A stretch of DNA of 8,517 nt. Source: DATMYQ01 sp035560935 (GTDB lineage: Bacteria > Bacillota > Negativicutes > Sporomusales > Sporomusaceae). The position numbers and the translations under genes were made by a program. Positions 1-6,241 of the stretch are shown piece by piece. Each line of letters starts with the position of its first letter. The first letter of the stretch is position 1. The notes beneath the pieces were generated by a model. The model was not told the DNA's origin, made no database searches, and was given only the letters and a program-made list of their open reading frames with translations. The stretch lies in the NCBI GenBank assembly GCA_035560935.1, contig DATMYQ010000287.1, positions 1 through 8,517 of the forward strand. The letters run 5' to 3'.

Positions 1-561
1 GCTTCCACCGGCGGACCGGTAGCGCTGGAGAAGGTTTGTGTTTCTTTGCCCGCTTCCCTGACACAGCCGGTATTGGTTGTGCAGCACATGCCCAAGGACT
101 TTACCCGGATTATGGCGGGCGCTTTGGATTTGCAGGCGCCATTAACCATTCGCGAAGGGGCGGAGGGGATGCTCATTCGAACCGGGGAAATTCTCATTGC
201 ACCGGGTGGATTTCATATGATGGCGGCGGGTGGCGGTGGAATAAATAAAGTTTCACTGACGACTTCACCGCCGGTTAACGGTGTGCGGCCAGCGGCGGAT
301 GTGCTGTTCGGCTCGGTTGCGGAGACGTATCGCGGGGCGCGGATTTTAGCGGTGGTTTTAACAGGAATGGGCAATGACGGAACGCAGGGGGTTCGAATGC
401 TGAAGCTGAGCTGCGACTGCTATTGCCTGGTCCAAAGTGAGAAAACCTGTGTCGTGTATGGTATGCCCAAAAGCGTTTATGACGCCGGTTTAGCCGATGA
501 AATCGTAGATATTGATGCCATTGCCCCACGGATTGAACAACTGGCGATGGAGAAAAAATAA
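1..561 (+). CDS. cheB: Chemotaxis protein-glutamate methylesterase/deamidase CheB, C-terminal catalytic domain (5' partial)
   Basis: The reading frame is open from base 1, so the gene starts before the window; 186 codons are visible. CheB removes methyl groups from glutamates of chemoreceptors and deamidates glutamines, in the cytoplasm at the receptor array. The visible part is almost exactly the methylesterase domain. The serine of the nucleophile motif ASTGG is at bases 4-6, the histidine of VQHMP at 85-87, and the aspartate of TGMGNDG at 376-378, so the Ser-His-Asp triad is intact. The conserved TCVVYGMPK follows. The usual N-terminal receiver domain must lie upstream and cannot be checked. 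One oddity is a Cys-x-Cys-x-Cys run (SCDCYCL) shortly before TCVVYGMPK, where relatives usually have a glycine-rich turn. cheR follows after 68 bp, as expected for an adaptation pair. Confidence 0.96.
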   Translation, partial: ASTGGPVALEKVCVSLPASLTQPVLVVQHMPKDFTRIMAGALDLQAPLTIREGAEGMLIRTGEILIAPGGFHMMAAGGGGINKVSLTTSPPVNGVRPAADVLFGSVAETYRGARILAVVLTGMGNDGTQGVRMLKLSCDCYCLVQSEKTCVVYGMPKSVYDAGLADEIVDIDAIAPRIEQLAMEKK

Positions 562-570
562 AGGGGAACG

Positions 571-627
571 ATGGAGCGGAGTAGGGACCCGATGAGGACA
601 ATATTGTTTCATGGGGAGTTAAAATAA
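571..627 (+). CDS. Possible 18-codon leader ORF between cheB and cheR
   Basis: An ATG at 571 opens an 18-residue frame (MERSRDPMRTILFHGELK) ending in TAA at 625-627, two bases before the cheR ATG. A purine-rich AAGGGGAA (561-568) lies just upstream, but its spacing of about 2-3 nt is short. The cheR ribosome binding site GGGGAG (613-618) lies inside this frame, so translation could couple cheB to cheR. No family is recognised. It may simply be an untranslated gap that happens to be open. Confidence 0.2.
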   Translation: MERSRDPMRTILFHGELK

Positions 628-629
628 AG

Positions 630-1484
630 ATGGGTCTTACTTTAAAAGAGTTTCAGCTATTCCAGTCTTTTATTGAAAAACGGTGCGGCATTGTCATTGA
701 TGTTGACCGGCTGTATTGGTTGGAGAGCCGTTTGCGACGCATCGTCGAAGACAATGGCTTGGAGAATTTTTGCAGCCTTTACGAACAAATATGGCGTCCG
801 GAAGGGTCTGCTCTGGCCCAGCGCATGATTGACGCCATTACGGTCAATGAAACATATTGGTTTCGGGAACGGGCTCCCTGGGCGGTTCTGGAAACACAGC
901 TGCTGCCTCAATATCTCCGGCAACTGCGGGATGGAAGCCGCCAACGGGTTCGTATTTGGAGCGCAGCCTGTTCCAGCGGGCAGGAACCGTATTCGGTTGC
1001 GATGTGGATTCATCACTTTTTACAGTGCCGCGAGGCAACCGATTTGTATCGGGACCGGTTTGAAATTGTCGCCACGGATATATCTCAGGCCGCGTTGACG
1101 GAAGCGCAGCGCGGATGCTATGATGTTTTAGCCATGAATCGCGGCCTGGACGCGGCGCTGAAAAAAGAGTATTTTGGTTGGCGCGGTCAACAGTGGCAGA
1201 TCAATGAAGGCATTCGGCAGGCTGTGGAATTCCGGTCCTTCAATCTGCAGCAGCCGTTTGATACGCTGGGGAGCTTTGACGTGATTTTTTTACGGTACGT
1301 GGCCATTTATTTTGCCGGCAGTACCAGGCGGCAGCTGATGGAGAAAATGGCAGCGGCGCTGGTGGATGACGGTGTTCTTTTTCTGGGAGGCTCTGAAGTG
1401 ATGTTGGGATATAAAGATCTTTTTGAGCAGAAATCGGTGGCCGGTGGCGCTTTTTACCGTAAAAAAGCGGATAACGGCAAGTAA
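630..1484 (+). CDS. cheR: Chemotaxis protein-glutamate O-methyltransferase CheR
   Basis: CheR transfers a methyl group from S-adenosylmethionine to receptor glutamates, opposing CheB in sensory adaptation. The 284 residues match the usual family length (about 260-290). The N-terminal helical domain covers roughly residues 1-75. NETYWFRE (73-80) matches the conserved NETFFFRE segment. The SAM-binding Rossmann domain follows, with SAACSSGQEPYS (111-122), the acidic ATD (148-150) and FRSFNL with Asn205. The usual CRNVLIYF motif reads LRYVAIYF (221-228): the arginine is kept but the following asparagine is tyrosine. The ATG start has GGGGAG at 613-618, 11 nt upstream. It follows cheB and precedes trmL by 16 nt, so all three probably share a transcript. 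The family call is secure; whether the motif change affects activity is unknown. Confidence 0.95.
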   Translation: MGLTLKEFQLFQSFIEKRCGIVIDVDRLYWLESRLRRIVEDNGLENFCSLYEQIWRPEGSALAQRMIDAITVNETYWFRERAPWAVLETQLLPQYLRQLRDGSRQRVRIWSAACSSGQEPYSVAMWIHHFLQCREATDLYRDRFEIVATDISQAALTEAQRGCYDVLAMNRGLDAALKKEYFGWRGQQWQINEGIRQAVEFRSFNLQQPFDTLGSFDVIFLRYVAIYFAGSTRRQLMEKMAAALVDDGVLFLGGSEVMLGYKDLFEQKSVAGGAFYRKKADNGK

Positions 1485-1500
1485 ATGGAGTGATGACAGA

Positions 1501-1959
1501 ATGCATATCGTATTGGTGGAACCGGAAATACCGGGAAATACGGGAAATATTGCCCGATTGTGCGCCGCGACTGGCGCGAGCCTGCATTTGGTGAAACCGT
1601 TGGGCTTTTCGATTGAGGACCGTTATTTGAAACGGGCGGGACTGGATTATTGGCATCTGGTCGACGTGACCTGTCATGAAAATTTTCAGGAAGTGGCGGA
1701 GACGCTTGCCGGCCATACTTTCTATTTCAATACGACCAAAGCGGAGAAACGCCATAGCGATGTCCATTATCGGGCAGGGGACGTACTGGTCTTTGGGAGG
1801 GAAACCGCAGGTTTGCCCCAGGCCTTGCTGGAACGGAACCGAGACACTTGTATCAGGATCCCGATGCAGGAAGACGCCCGGTCGTTGAATTTGTCCAATG
1901 CGGTGGCCGTGGTGGTTTATGAAGCCCTGCGCCAACTGGAATTTCCCCAACTTCGCTGA
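1501..1959 (+). CDS. trmL: tRNA (cytidine/uridine-34) 2'-O-methyltransferase TrmL (SPOUT family)
   Basis: TrmL methylates the ribose of the wobble nucleotide of leucine tRNAs, using SAM bound in a trefoil knot. It is a small cytoplasmic SPOUT enzyme that acts as a dimer. The 152 residues are close to the E. coli YibK/TrmL length. All three SPOUT motifs are present: EPEIPGNTGNIAR (7-19), VFGRETAGLP (97-106), and IPM...RSLNLSNAVAVVVYEALRQ (120-145). The frame is open further upstream into cheR, but ATG 1501 is the right start: the protein begins exactly where the family does, and TGGAG at 1486-1490 sits 10 nt before it. It comes 16 nt after cheR, so co-transcription with the chemotaxis genes is likely although the functions are unrelated. 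The stop lies within a short hairpin followed by seven T. Confidence 0.94.
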   Translation: MHIVLVEPEIPGNTGNIARLCAATGASLHLVKPLGFSIEDRYLKRAGLDYWHLVDVTCHENFQEVAETLAGHTFYFNTTKAEKRHSDVHYRAGDVLVFGRETAGLPQALLERNRDTCIRIPMQEDARSLNLSNAVAVVVYEALRQLEFPQLR

Positions 1960-1970
1960 AGGATTTTTTT
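1951..1970 (+). terminator. Weak terminator-like hairpin at the end of trmL
   Basis: CTTC (1951-1954) and GAAG (1958-1961) form a 4-bp stem with a 3-nt loop that contains part of the stop codon. GA and a run of seven T (1964-1970) follow. The T-run fits an intrinsic terminator, but the stem is short, so termination is likely partial at best. The T-run also overlaps the left arm of the inverted repeat and the -35 box of the next promoter. Confidence 0.3.
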
Positions 1971-2080
1971 GACAGACAGGGCGAGTTTTCTTACGATGAA
2001 AAATGGAAAAGATGAATTGCAGTAATGTCATGCGGTAGCGGAAGCAATGCTCTTGGTGCCGGAGCCCCTCTCTGTCAAAA
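1967..2080 (+). repeat. Imperfect 15-bp inverted repeat enclosing a potentially structured leader
   Basis: TTTTGACAGACAGGG (1967-1981) and CCCTCTCTGTCAAAA (2066-2080) are reverse complements at 14 of 15 positions; the one mismatch is C1977 against C2070. Two smaller stems lie between them: ATTGC/GCAAT (2016-2020 with 2044-2048) and GCTC/GAGC (2049-2052 with 2062-2065). The second stem starts on the base after the first ends, and the right arm begins on the base after the second ends. As RNA this would be a closing helix with two abutting hairpins, ending 7 nt before the GGATGGAGG ribosome binding region of the dCache gene. No known riboswitch class was recognised. As DNA it could be an operator or the remnant of a small element. 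Confidence 0.5.
1969..1997 (+). promoter_or_regulatory. Candidate SigA-type promoter for the dCache gene
   Basis: A perfect TTGACA (1969-1974) is followed after exactly 17 bp by TACGAT (1992-1997, 4 of 6 matches to TATAAT). Transcription would start near 2004, giving a leader of about 98 nt. The -35 box lies in the left arm of the inverted repeat, so a protein bound there could block it. RNA started here would lack the left arm and could not form the long closing helix. Confidence 0.5.
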
Positions 2081-2101
2081 GCTGTAGGATGGAGGTTCAG
2101 T

Positions 2102-3004
2102 ATGAAAAGCATTAGGCAAAAATTGATGCTTACGATCTGTTTGGTTTTGATCTTAGGTATTGGTGCCTTATCAGTATTGAATTATATCCAAAGCAGTCAG
2201 ATATTTACTGTGAAGATAGTGGAAGCTCATAAGACGGTTGCGGAGGCAGCCGCCAAAATGGCAGGTTTATGGTTTGATGAACGCAGGAGCTATTTCCGTG
2301 TGCTCAGTGATTTACCCGCAGTGAAAAACGGGCAACGTGACGCGGCGATGTCAGCAATGTTAAGCGTTATAAAAGTGGCCAGTCCAGATATCGAGAGCGT
2401 TTTTTTAGCGGATACTAGCGGTCACTATTTCGATACACTAGGTAAAGCGGGAGAATTTGAAGTCGCCGATTTCTTTGAACGTGTTCTTACAACACAGAAT
2501 GTGGCCATTTCAAAAGCGTTTATTTCATCATCGGGTAAAACGGCGATCACGATGGGGTTTCCCGTCATGGAAAATAAGCAGGTGATCGGTGTTGTTGGCG
2601 GGGTTTTGCCTGTCGAAAAGCTTGCCAAGAGAATTGGGGATGTGGATCTGGGGGTCACCGGCTATGCCTATGTTGTTGAAGAAGGTGGTATGATTGTATT
2701 CCACCCTAAAAAAGAAGTTGCAATGAAACAAAATGCGTTACAAGATATCACAGACGATCCGAAGTTCATTGAGGCAATCAAGGACGTGGGTAAAAAGGAA
2801 AGCGGGGTCATCCAATACAGTGTGGGCGAAATTCAATATAGCAGCGCATATTTTGCAGTGCCCAAAACGCGCTTGACAGTGTTTACAGCTGCGCCTGCAG
2901 ATAAGTTAATGTTTGAAACTCGCACTATAGGCGTGGTAATGGCCGGAGCAGGAAGTTTGGTGCTGTTATTACTGGTGTTAATTCTCGGAGAGAAAAATGG
3001 TTAG
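2102..3004 (+). CDS. Membrane-anchored dCache sensory protein, chemoreceptor-like but lacking HAMP and signalling domains
   Basis: The 300-residue protein has a short basic N-terminus (MKSIRQK), TM1 at about 8-28, a large extracytoplasmic region at about 30-273, and TM2 at about 275-295. The extracytoplasmic region looks like a double-Cache (dCache_1) ligand-binding domain as in methyl-accepting chemotaxis proteins. It has the long N-terminal helix, the FDERRSYFRVLSDLP stretch (58-72), GFPVMENKQVIGVVGGVLPVEKL (152-174) and GVTGYAYVVEEGGMIVFHP (184-202). A full receptor would continue with HAMP and a long methyl-accepting coiled coil, but this one stops at GEKNG right after TM2. I found no HAMP-like continuation in the other two forward frames. 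The ATG is well supported by GGAGG (2091-2095), 6 nt upstream. It is either a truncated receptor (pseudogene) or a stand-alone sensor that works with a partner. Base composition is more A/T-rich than cheR or murB. The ligand cannot be predicted. Confidence 0.8.
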   Translation: MKSIRQKLMLTICLVLILGIGALSVLNYIQSSQIFTVKIVEAHKTVAEAAAKMAGLWFDERRSYFRVLSDLPAVKNGQRDAAMSAMLSVIKVASPDIESVFLADTSGHYFDTLGKAGEFEVADFFERVLTTQNVAISKAFISSSGKTAITMGFPVMENKQVIGVVGGVLPVEKLAKRIGDVDLGVTGYAYVVEEGGMIVFHPKKEVAMKQNALQDITDDPKFIEAIKDVGKKESGVIQYSVGEIQYSSAYFAVPKTRLTVFTAAPADKLMFETRTIGVVMAGAGSLVLLLLVLILGEKNG

Positions 3005-3232
3005 GCGTTAATGTTATGTTTGCCGGATTGAAGTATTCGTTTCAGCGCCCTTCCTTTTAGGTTTTCCCAGTGTTGCCAGCGGCAGTAAATGGGGTTAATT
3101 ACAGAAAACGGATTAATATCGCGGATATCAGGGCTATTTGCCGGGAGAATGAAGGAATTATCTCAACATTTGTTGAAAGAGATAAGGGAAAAACTAATAT
3201 TATTTAGCAGAGTGGAACAGGGGGAAACATCA
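3005..3232 (+). other. Undecided intergenic stretch between the dCache gene and ylbF
   Basis: No recognisable gene lies here. The ylbF frame is open back to 3089, but the added residues (MGLITENGLISRISGLF...) do not belong to the YlbF family and no ribosome binding site precedes 3089. A second frame is open from 3061 to the TAG at 3205-3207, with GTG at 3070. It reads PVLPAVNGVNYRKRIN... then IADIRAICRENEGIIS..., which I do not recognise. These overlapping open frames could be debris of a lost gene, possibly the missing receptor C-terminus or its replacement, or chance. No convincing terminator for the dCache gene is visible. Confidence 0.5.
3173..3203 (+). promoter_or_regulatory. Candidate SigA-type promoter for ylbF-murB
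   Basis: TTGAAA (3173-3178, 5 of 6 matches) precedes an A/T-rich block. Two -10 choices are possible: TAATAT (3195-3200) at 16-bp spacing, or TATTAT (3198-3203, 5 of 6) at 19 bp. Transcription would begin about 20-25 bases before the TTG start of ylbF, with its ribosome binding site at 3219-3225 included. Confidence 0.4.
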
Positions 3233-3586
3233 TTGAATATACACGACCGGGCACATGAACTGGCCAAAGTATTGCAAAACAGCCAGGAGTATCAGACTTT
3301 GCTGGCAACACAGAGTGCGCTGAGTACGGATGAAGCGGCAAAAAAAATGGTAAAAGAGTTTTTGACGAAAAAAATGGAAGCGGAATATGAAATTATGGCG
3401 GGTAAGCCTGAAGATAAAGCCAAAACAGAAAAGTTGCAAAAAATGTATGAATTGCTGGCAATTAATACAAGAGCGAGAGATTTTCTTCACGCGCAAATAC
3501 GGTTTCAACAAGTGATGGGTGATGTCTATAAGATCATGAGTGATGCAGTTACTGAAGGAATGAGTATTTTTGCCGATGAACAGTGA
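3233..3586 (+). CDS. YlbF/YmcA family protein
   Basis: This small, all-helical protein of 117 residues (Com_YlbF family) starts in the typical way: MNIHDRAHELAKVLQNSQEY. A helix-rich middle (DEAAKKMVKEFLTKKMEAEYEI) and a C-terminal helix with FQQVMGDVYKIMSD follow. In Bacillus subtilis YlbF works with YmcA and YaaT, influences RNase Y-dependent mRNA maturation, and affects competence, sporulation and biofilm formation. Whether this single paralogue does the same is inference. The frame extends upstream to 3089, but TTG 3233 is preferred because AGGGGGA (3219-3225) lies 7 nt before it and the family's N-terminus begins exactly there. The stop overlaps the murB start region, so the two are probably translated together. 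Base composition is A/T-richer than murB. Confidence 0.85.
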   Translation: MNIHDRAHELAKVLQNSQEYQTLLATQSALSTDEAAKKMVKEFLTKKMEAEYEIMAGKPEDKAKTEKLQKMYELLAINTRARDFLHAQIRFQQVMGDVYKIMSDAVTEGMSIFADEQ

Positions 3587-4493
3587 GATGATGAAATTTT
3601 CGCAGCGAATCCGTGAAGTGGTTTCAACGGATCGGATATTTCAGGATGAACCAATGAGTCGGCATACGACATTTCAAATTGGCGGGCCGGCGGATTTCCT
3701 TGTTTTTCCGGAAAATGCCCAGGAGATAGCGAGAGTTCTGATGCTGGCAGATCGGTTTGGATTGCCGGTAACCGTTTTGGGGAATGGCTCCAATGTGTTG
3801 GTTTCCGACAAAGGAATTCGCGGGCTGGTCCTGAAAGTGGCCGCGCCGTTGTCCGGTATCCGGCGGGAAGGCAATCGGATTATTGCCGGCGCCGGCGCCT
3901 TATTGGTCGATGTGGCCCGCTACGCGGCGGAGGAACAATTGACCGGGCTGGAATTTGCTTCCGGAATTCCCGGGAGTATTGGCGGGGCTGTATATATGAA
4001 CGCCGGAGCCTACGACGGTGAAATCCGGCAGGTGGTTACCGCGGCCAGCGCGGTTTGCGGCCAGACCTTGAAACATTTTGTCGGCGAGCAGTTGGAGTTT
4101 GGCTATCGGCATAGTGTGTTTCAGACCAACGGCTGCATTATTGCGGAAGTGGAATTTACGCTACAACCGGGCGACGGGAGCGAAATTAAACGGGTTATGG
4201 ATGACCTGACGCAAAAACGCTGTTCCCGGCAACCACTGGAGATGCCCAGCGCCGGCAGCACCTTTAAGCGGCCGCCGGGCTATTTTGCCGGCACGTTGAT
4301 TGAAGAGGCGGGGTTAAAGGGCCGACGGGTCGGTGGGGCGGAAGTGTCGACGAAACATGCCGGTTTTGTGGTCAATGCCGGTGGCGCCAGTGCGACAGAT
4401 GTCTTAACGTTGATCAAGGAAATTCAACATTGTGTACGGGAACGTTTTGACGTTGAACTTCAAACAGAAGTGAAAGTGTTAGGAGAACAGTAA
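3576..4493 (+). CDS. murB: UDP-N-acetylenolpyruvoylglucosamine reductase MurB
   Basis: MurB reduces UDP-GlcNAc-enolpyruvate to UDP-MurNAc with NADPH and FAD, the second committed step of peptidoglycan precursor synthesis in the cytoplasm. The protein has 305 residues from ATG 3576. It shows the FAD-binding fold with HTTFQIGGPADF (30-41) and the loop GNGSNVLVSD (69-78), and then EFASGIPGSIGGAVYMNAGAY. The FGYRHSVF segment has Tyr177. The catalytic serine is in SAGSTFKRP (Ser228) and the catalytic glutamate in LQTEVKVLG (Glu298). Length and motifs match the short Gram-positive-type MurB. The start is uncertain: TTG 3570 has the best spacing (10 nt) from AAGGA at 3555-3559, while ATG 3576, 3588 and 3591 are in frame. 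All overlap or touch the end of ylbF (stop 3584-3586), which suggests translational coupling. Confidence 0.95.
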   Translation: MNSEMMKFSQRIREVVSTDRIFQDEPMSRHTTFQIGGPADFLVFPENAQEIARVLMLADRFGLPVTVLGNGSNVLVSDKGIRGLVLKVAAPLSGIRREGNRIIAGAGALLVDVARYAAEEQLTGLEFASGIPGSIGGAVYMNAGAYDGEIRQVVTAASAVCGQTLKHFVGEQLEFGYRHSVFQTNGCIIAEVEFTLQPGDGSEIKRVMDDLTQKRCSRQPLEMPSAGSTFKRPPGYFAGTLIEEAGLKGRRVGGAEVSTKHAGFVVNAGGASATDVLTLIKEIQHCVRERFDVELQTEVKVLGEQ

Positions 4494-4556
4494 ACAGGAT
4501 TTTTCCTGGTACGGCCGGAAAAAGCCTTGGATTTTATGCACAAAGGAGTCTTGACT

Positions 4557-6164
4557 ATGCGTTTATCGTTTTTAGGGGCAACGGGAATGGTGACGGGTTC
4601 GTCGTATTTGCTGGAAACCGGGGAACAAAAATACCTGATTGACTGCGGGATGTTTCAGGGTTCCAAAGCCATTACTTCATTGAACAACCGGCCGTTTTTG
4701 TTCGACCCGGCTTCGGTGGACGGAGTGTTGCTGACTCATTCGCATATTGATCATAGCGGCCTGCTGCCAAAACTATGCAAAGCCGGCTTCAAAGGTCCCA
4801 TTTACTGTACGAAAGTGACGGCGGAGTTGTGTGGCATTATGCTGCCGGACAGTGCGCATATCCAGCAATTTGACGCGGAAATTGCCAACCGTAAAGGACA
4901 GAGGGCCGGGAAAAAACCGGTGGAACCTTTGTACACAGTGGATGATGCCTGCCTTTGTCTGCAACAGTTTTCTTCGGTCTGGTACAACAAAGAACTGGAA
5001 CTGTCGCCGGAACTGAAGGTGAAATTTCGGGATGCGGGGCATATTTTGGGGTCGTCGATGCTGGAAATTTGGGTGACGGAAAATAATCAGACCAGCAAAA
5101 TCGTATTTTCCGGTGACCTGGGACAGCCCAATCAGCCTATTATTAAAGACCCGACCATTATTGAAGCGGCGGATTACGTGGTGGTGGAATCCACTTACGG
5201 CAACCGCAGCCACGCGCCGGAAGATCCGGTGGAACTGCTGGGACAATACGTTCGGGAAACGGTAAAAAAAGGCGGCAACGTGATCATTCCGGCCTTTGCG
5301 GTCGGCCGGACCCAGACGTTGCTTTACCATCTGCATAACCTGCTGGAGGCAGGGAAAATTCCGGATATTCCGGTGATTATCGACAGTCCGTTGGCGATTT
5401 CCGCCACCAGCGTGTTCACCCGTAATATCCAGGAATATGACCAAGAAGCCTTCCAGATGATGTTTGAAATGCATGACAATCCCTTGACGCTGCCGCAATT
5501 GCGGGTGACTAAGACGGCGGAGGAATCTCGGGAGCTTAACAAACTGGATCAACCGGCGATTATTATATCCGCCAGCGGCATGGCTGATGCTGGCAGGATA
5601 CTCCATCATTTGAAGCATAATTTGTGGCGGCCCGAGTCTACCGTGCTCTTTGCCGGTTATCAGGCGCAGGGCAGTTTAGGGCGCCGGCTGGTGGAAGGCG
5701 CCAAAAAGGTCAAAATTATGGGTGAGGAAATCAGCGTTAAAGCGACGATTCATAATATGGAAGGGTTTTCGGCCCATGCGGACCAGCGGCAACTACTGGA
5801 GTGGCTGGAGCATATCAAGGAAAAACCCGCTAATGTTTTTATCGTTCACGGCGAACCGGAGATGTCAGAACCATTTGCCCGTCTGTTGAATGAAAAATTT
5901 CAATGGGCAACGTGTGTGCCCAAATTTGGCGACACGGCGGTGATCAATGGCCGACAGTGCCGGATGATCGCCGGTGAAGTGGAAATGTACGAGCCGGAAC
6001 TTTTACAGTTGCGGGAATATATGGCCGAGGTGGAACACGAACTGGTCGGCTATCGCCAGCGGTTGGAAGCGATGATTGTAGGCAAGACTCTCAAGTGGCC
6101 GGATTTGATGCGGCGCATGGACAAGATCCGAACCTTCGTCCGAAAAAACCTGAACGGCCAATAA
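4557..6164 (+). CDS. Beta-CASP metallo-beta-lactamase-fold hydrolase (RNase/CPSF-like)
   Basis: The 535-residue protein has the architecture of beta-CASP nucleases (CPSF73/RNase J superfamily), zinc enzymes that usually cut RNA. It starts MRLSFLGATGMVTGSSYLLE, with the DCGMFQG segment near 29-35. Metal ligands are in HSHIDH (61-66), GHILGSS (His162) and SGDLG (Asp187). The beta-CASP part has the acidic motif A in VVESTYG (Glu211), AFAVGRTQ (246-253), SASGMADAGR (338-347), motif C in FSAHADQ (His407) and VHGEPEM (His431). All expected catalytic residues are present. About 65 helical residues follow the fold, as in many bacterial members of this length. ATG 4557 is chosen over the upstream in-frame TTG at 4527 because AAAGGAG (4542-4548) sits 8 nt before it. 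It lies 63 bp after murB. The RNA substrate is unknown; the ylbF gene two positions upstream makes an RNA-processing role plausible but unproven. Confidence 0.92.
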   Translation: MRLSFLGATGMVTGSSYLLETGEQKYLIDCGMFQGSKAITSLNNRPFLFDPASVDGVLLTHSHIDHSGLLPKLCKAGFKGPIYCTKVTAELCGIMLPDSAHIQQFDAEIANRKGQRAGKKPVEPLYTVDDACLCLQQFSSVWYNKELELSPELKVKFRDAGHILGSSMLEIWVTENNQTSKIVFSGDLGQPNQPIIKDPTIIEAADYVVVESTYGNRSHAPEDPVELLGQYVRETVKKGGNVIIPAFAVGRTQTLLYHLHNLLEAGKIPDIPVIIDSPLAISATSVFTRNIQEYDQEAFQMMFEMHDNPLTLPQLRVTKTAEESRELNKLDQPAIIISASGMADAGRILHHLKHNLWRPESTVLFAGYQAQGSLGRRLVEGAKKVKIMGEEISVKATIHNMEGFSAHADQRQLLEWLEHIKEKPANVFIVHGEPEMSEPFARLLNEKFQWATCVPKFGDTAVINGRQCRMIAGEVEMYEPELLQLREYMAEVEHELVGYRQRLEAMIVGKTLKWPDLMRRMDKIRTFVRKNLNGQ

Positions 6165-6241
6165 CGAAGACCTTCTGGAAACACGAGAAATTGCTGCTTT
6201 ATTGGCAATATTGGAACAGTAGGCACTTCGCATTATTTTAT

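Noticed and set aside
1960..2101. Cyclic-di-GMP (GEMM) or other known riboswitch before the dCache gene
   Set aside because: These often precede chemoreceptor genes, so I looked for the conserved GEMM-I core and the c-di-GMP-II pattern by eye; neither is present.
1240..2112. 290-codon open frame on the minus strand across cheR, trmL and the leader
   Set aside because: It lies antisense to two clearly conserved genes, has no recognisable motifs, and its composition is what a mirrored coding region gives.
3002..3088. Frameshifted HAMP domain downstream of the dCache stop
   Set aside because: The other two forward frames give short runs with stops at 2979-2981 and 3058-3060 and no HAMP-like sequence, so a simple one-base frameshift does not explain the short protein.
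3089..3232. N-terminal extension of the YlbF protein to 3089
   Set aside because: The extra residues are not part of the family and lack a ribosome binding site, whereas TTG 3233 has AGGGGGA 7 nt upstream.
4495..4508. Terminator between murB and the beta-CASP gene
   Set aside because: CAGGA/TCCTG makes only a 5-bp stem with a 4-nt loop and no T-run after it.
4773..5618. 281-codon open frame on the minus strand inside the beta-CASP gene
   Set aside because: It is antisense to a gene with all catalytic motifs in place, and its predicted protein is basic and His/Arg/Phe-rich without any family pattern, typical of a shadow frame.
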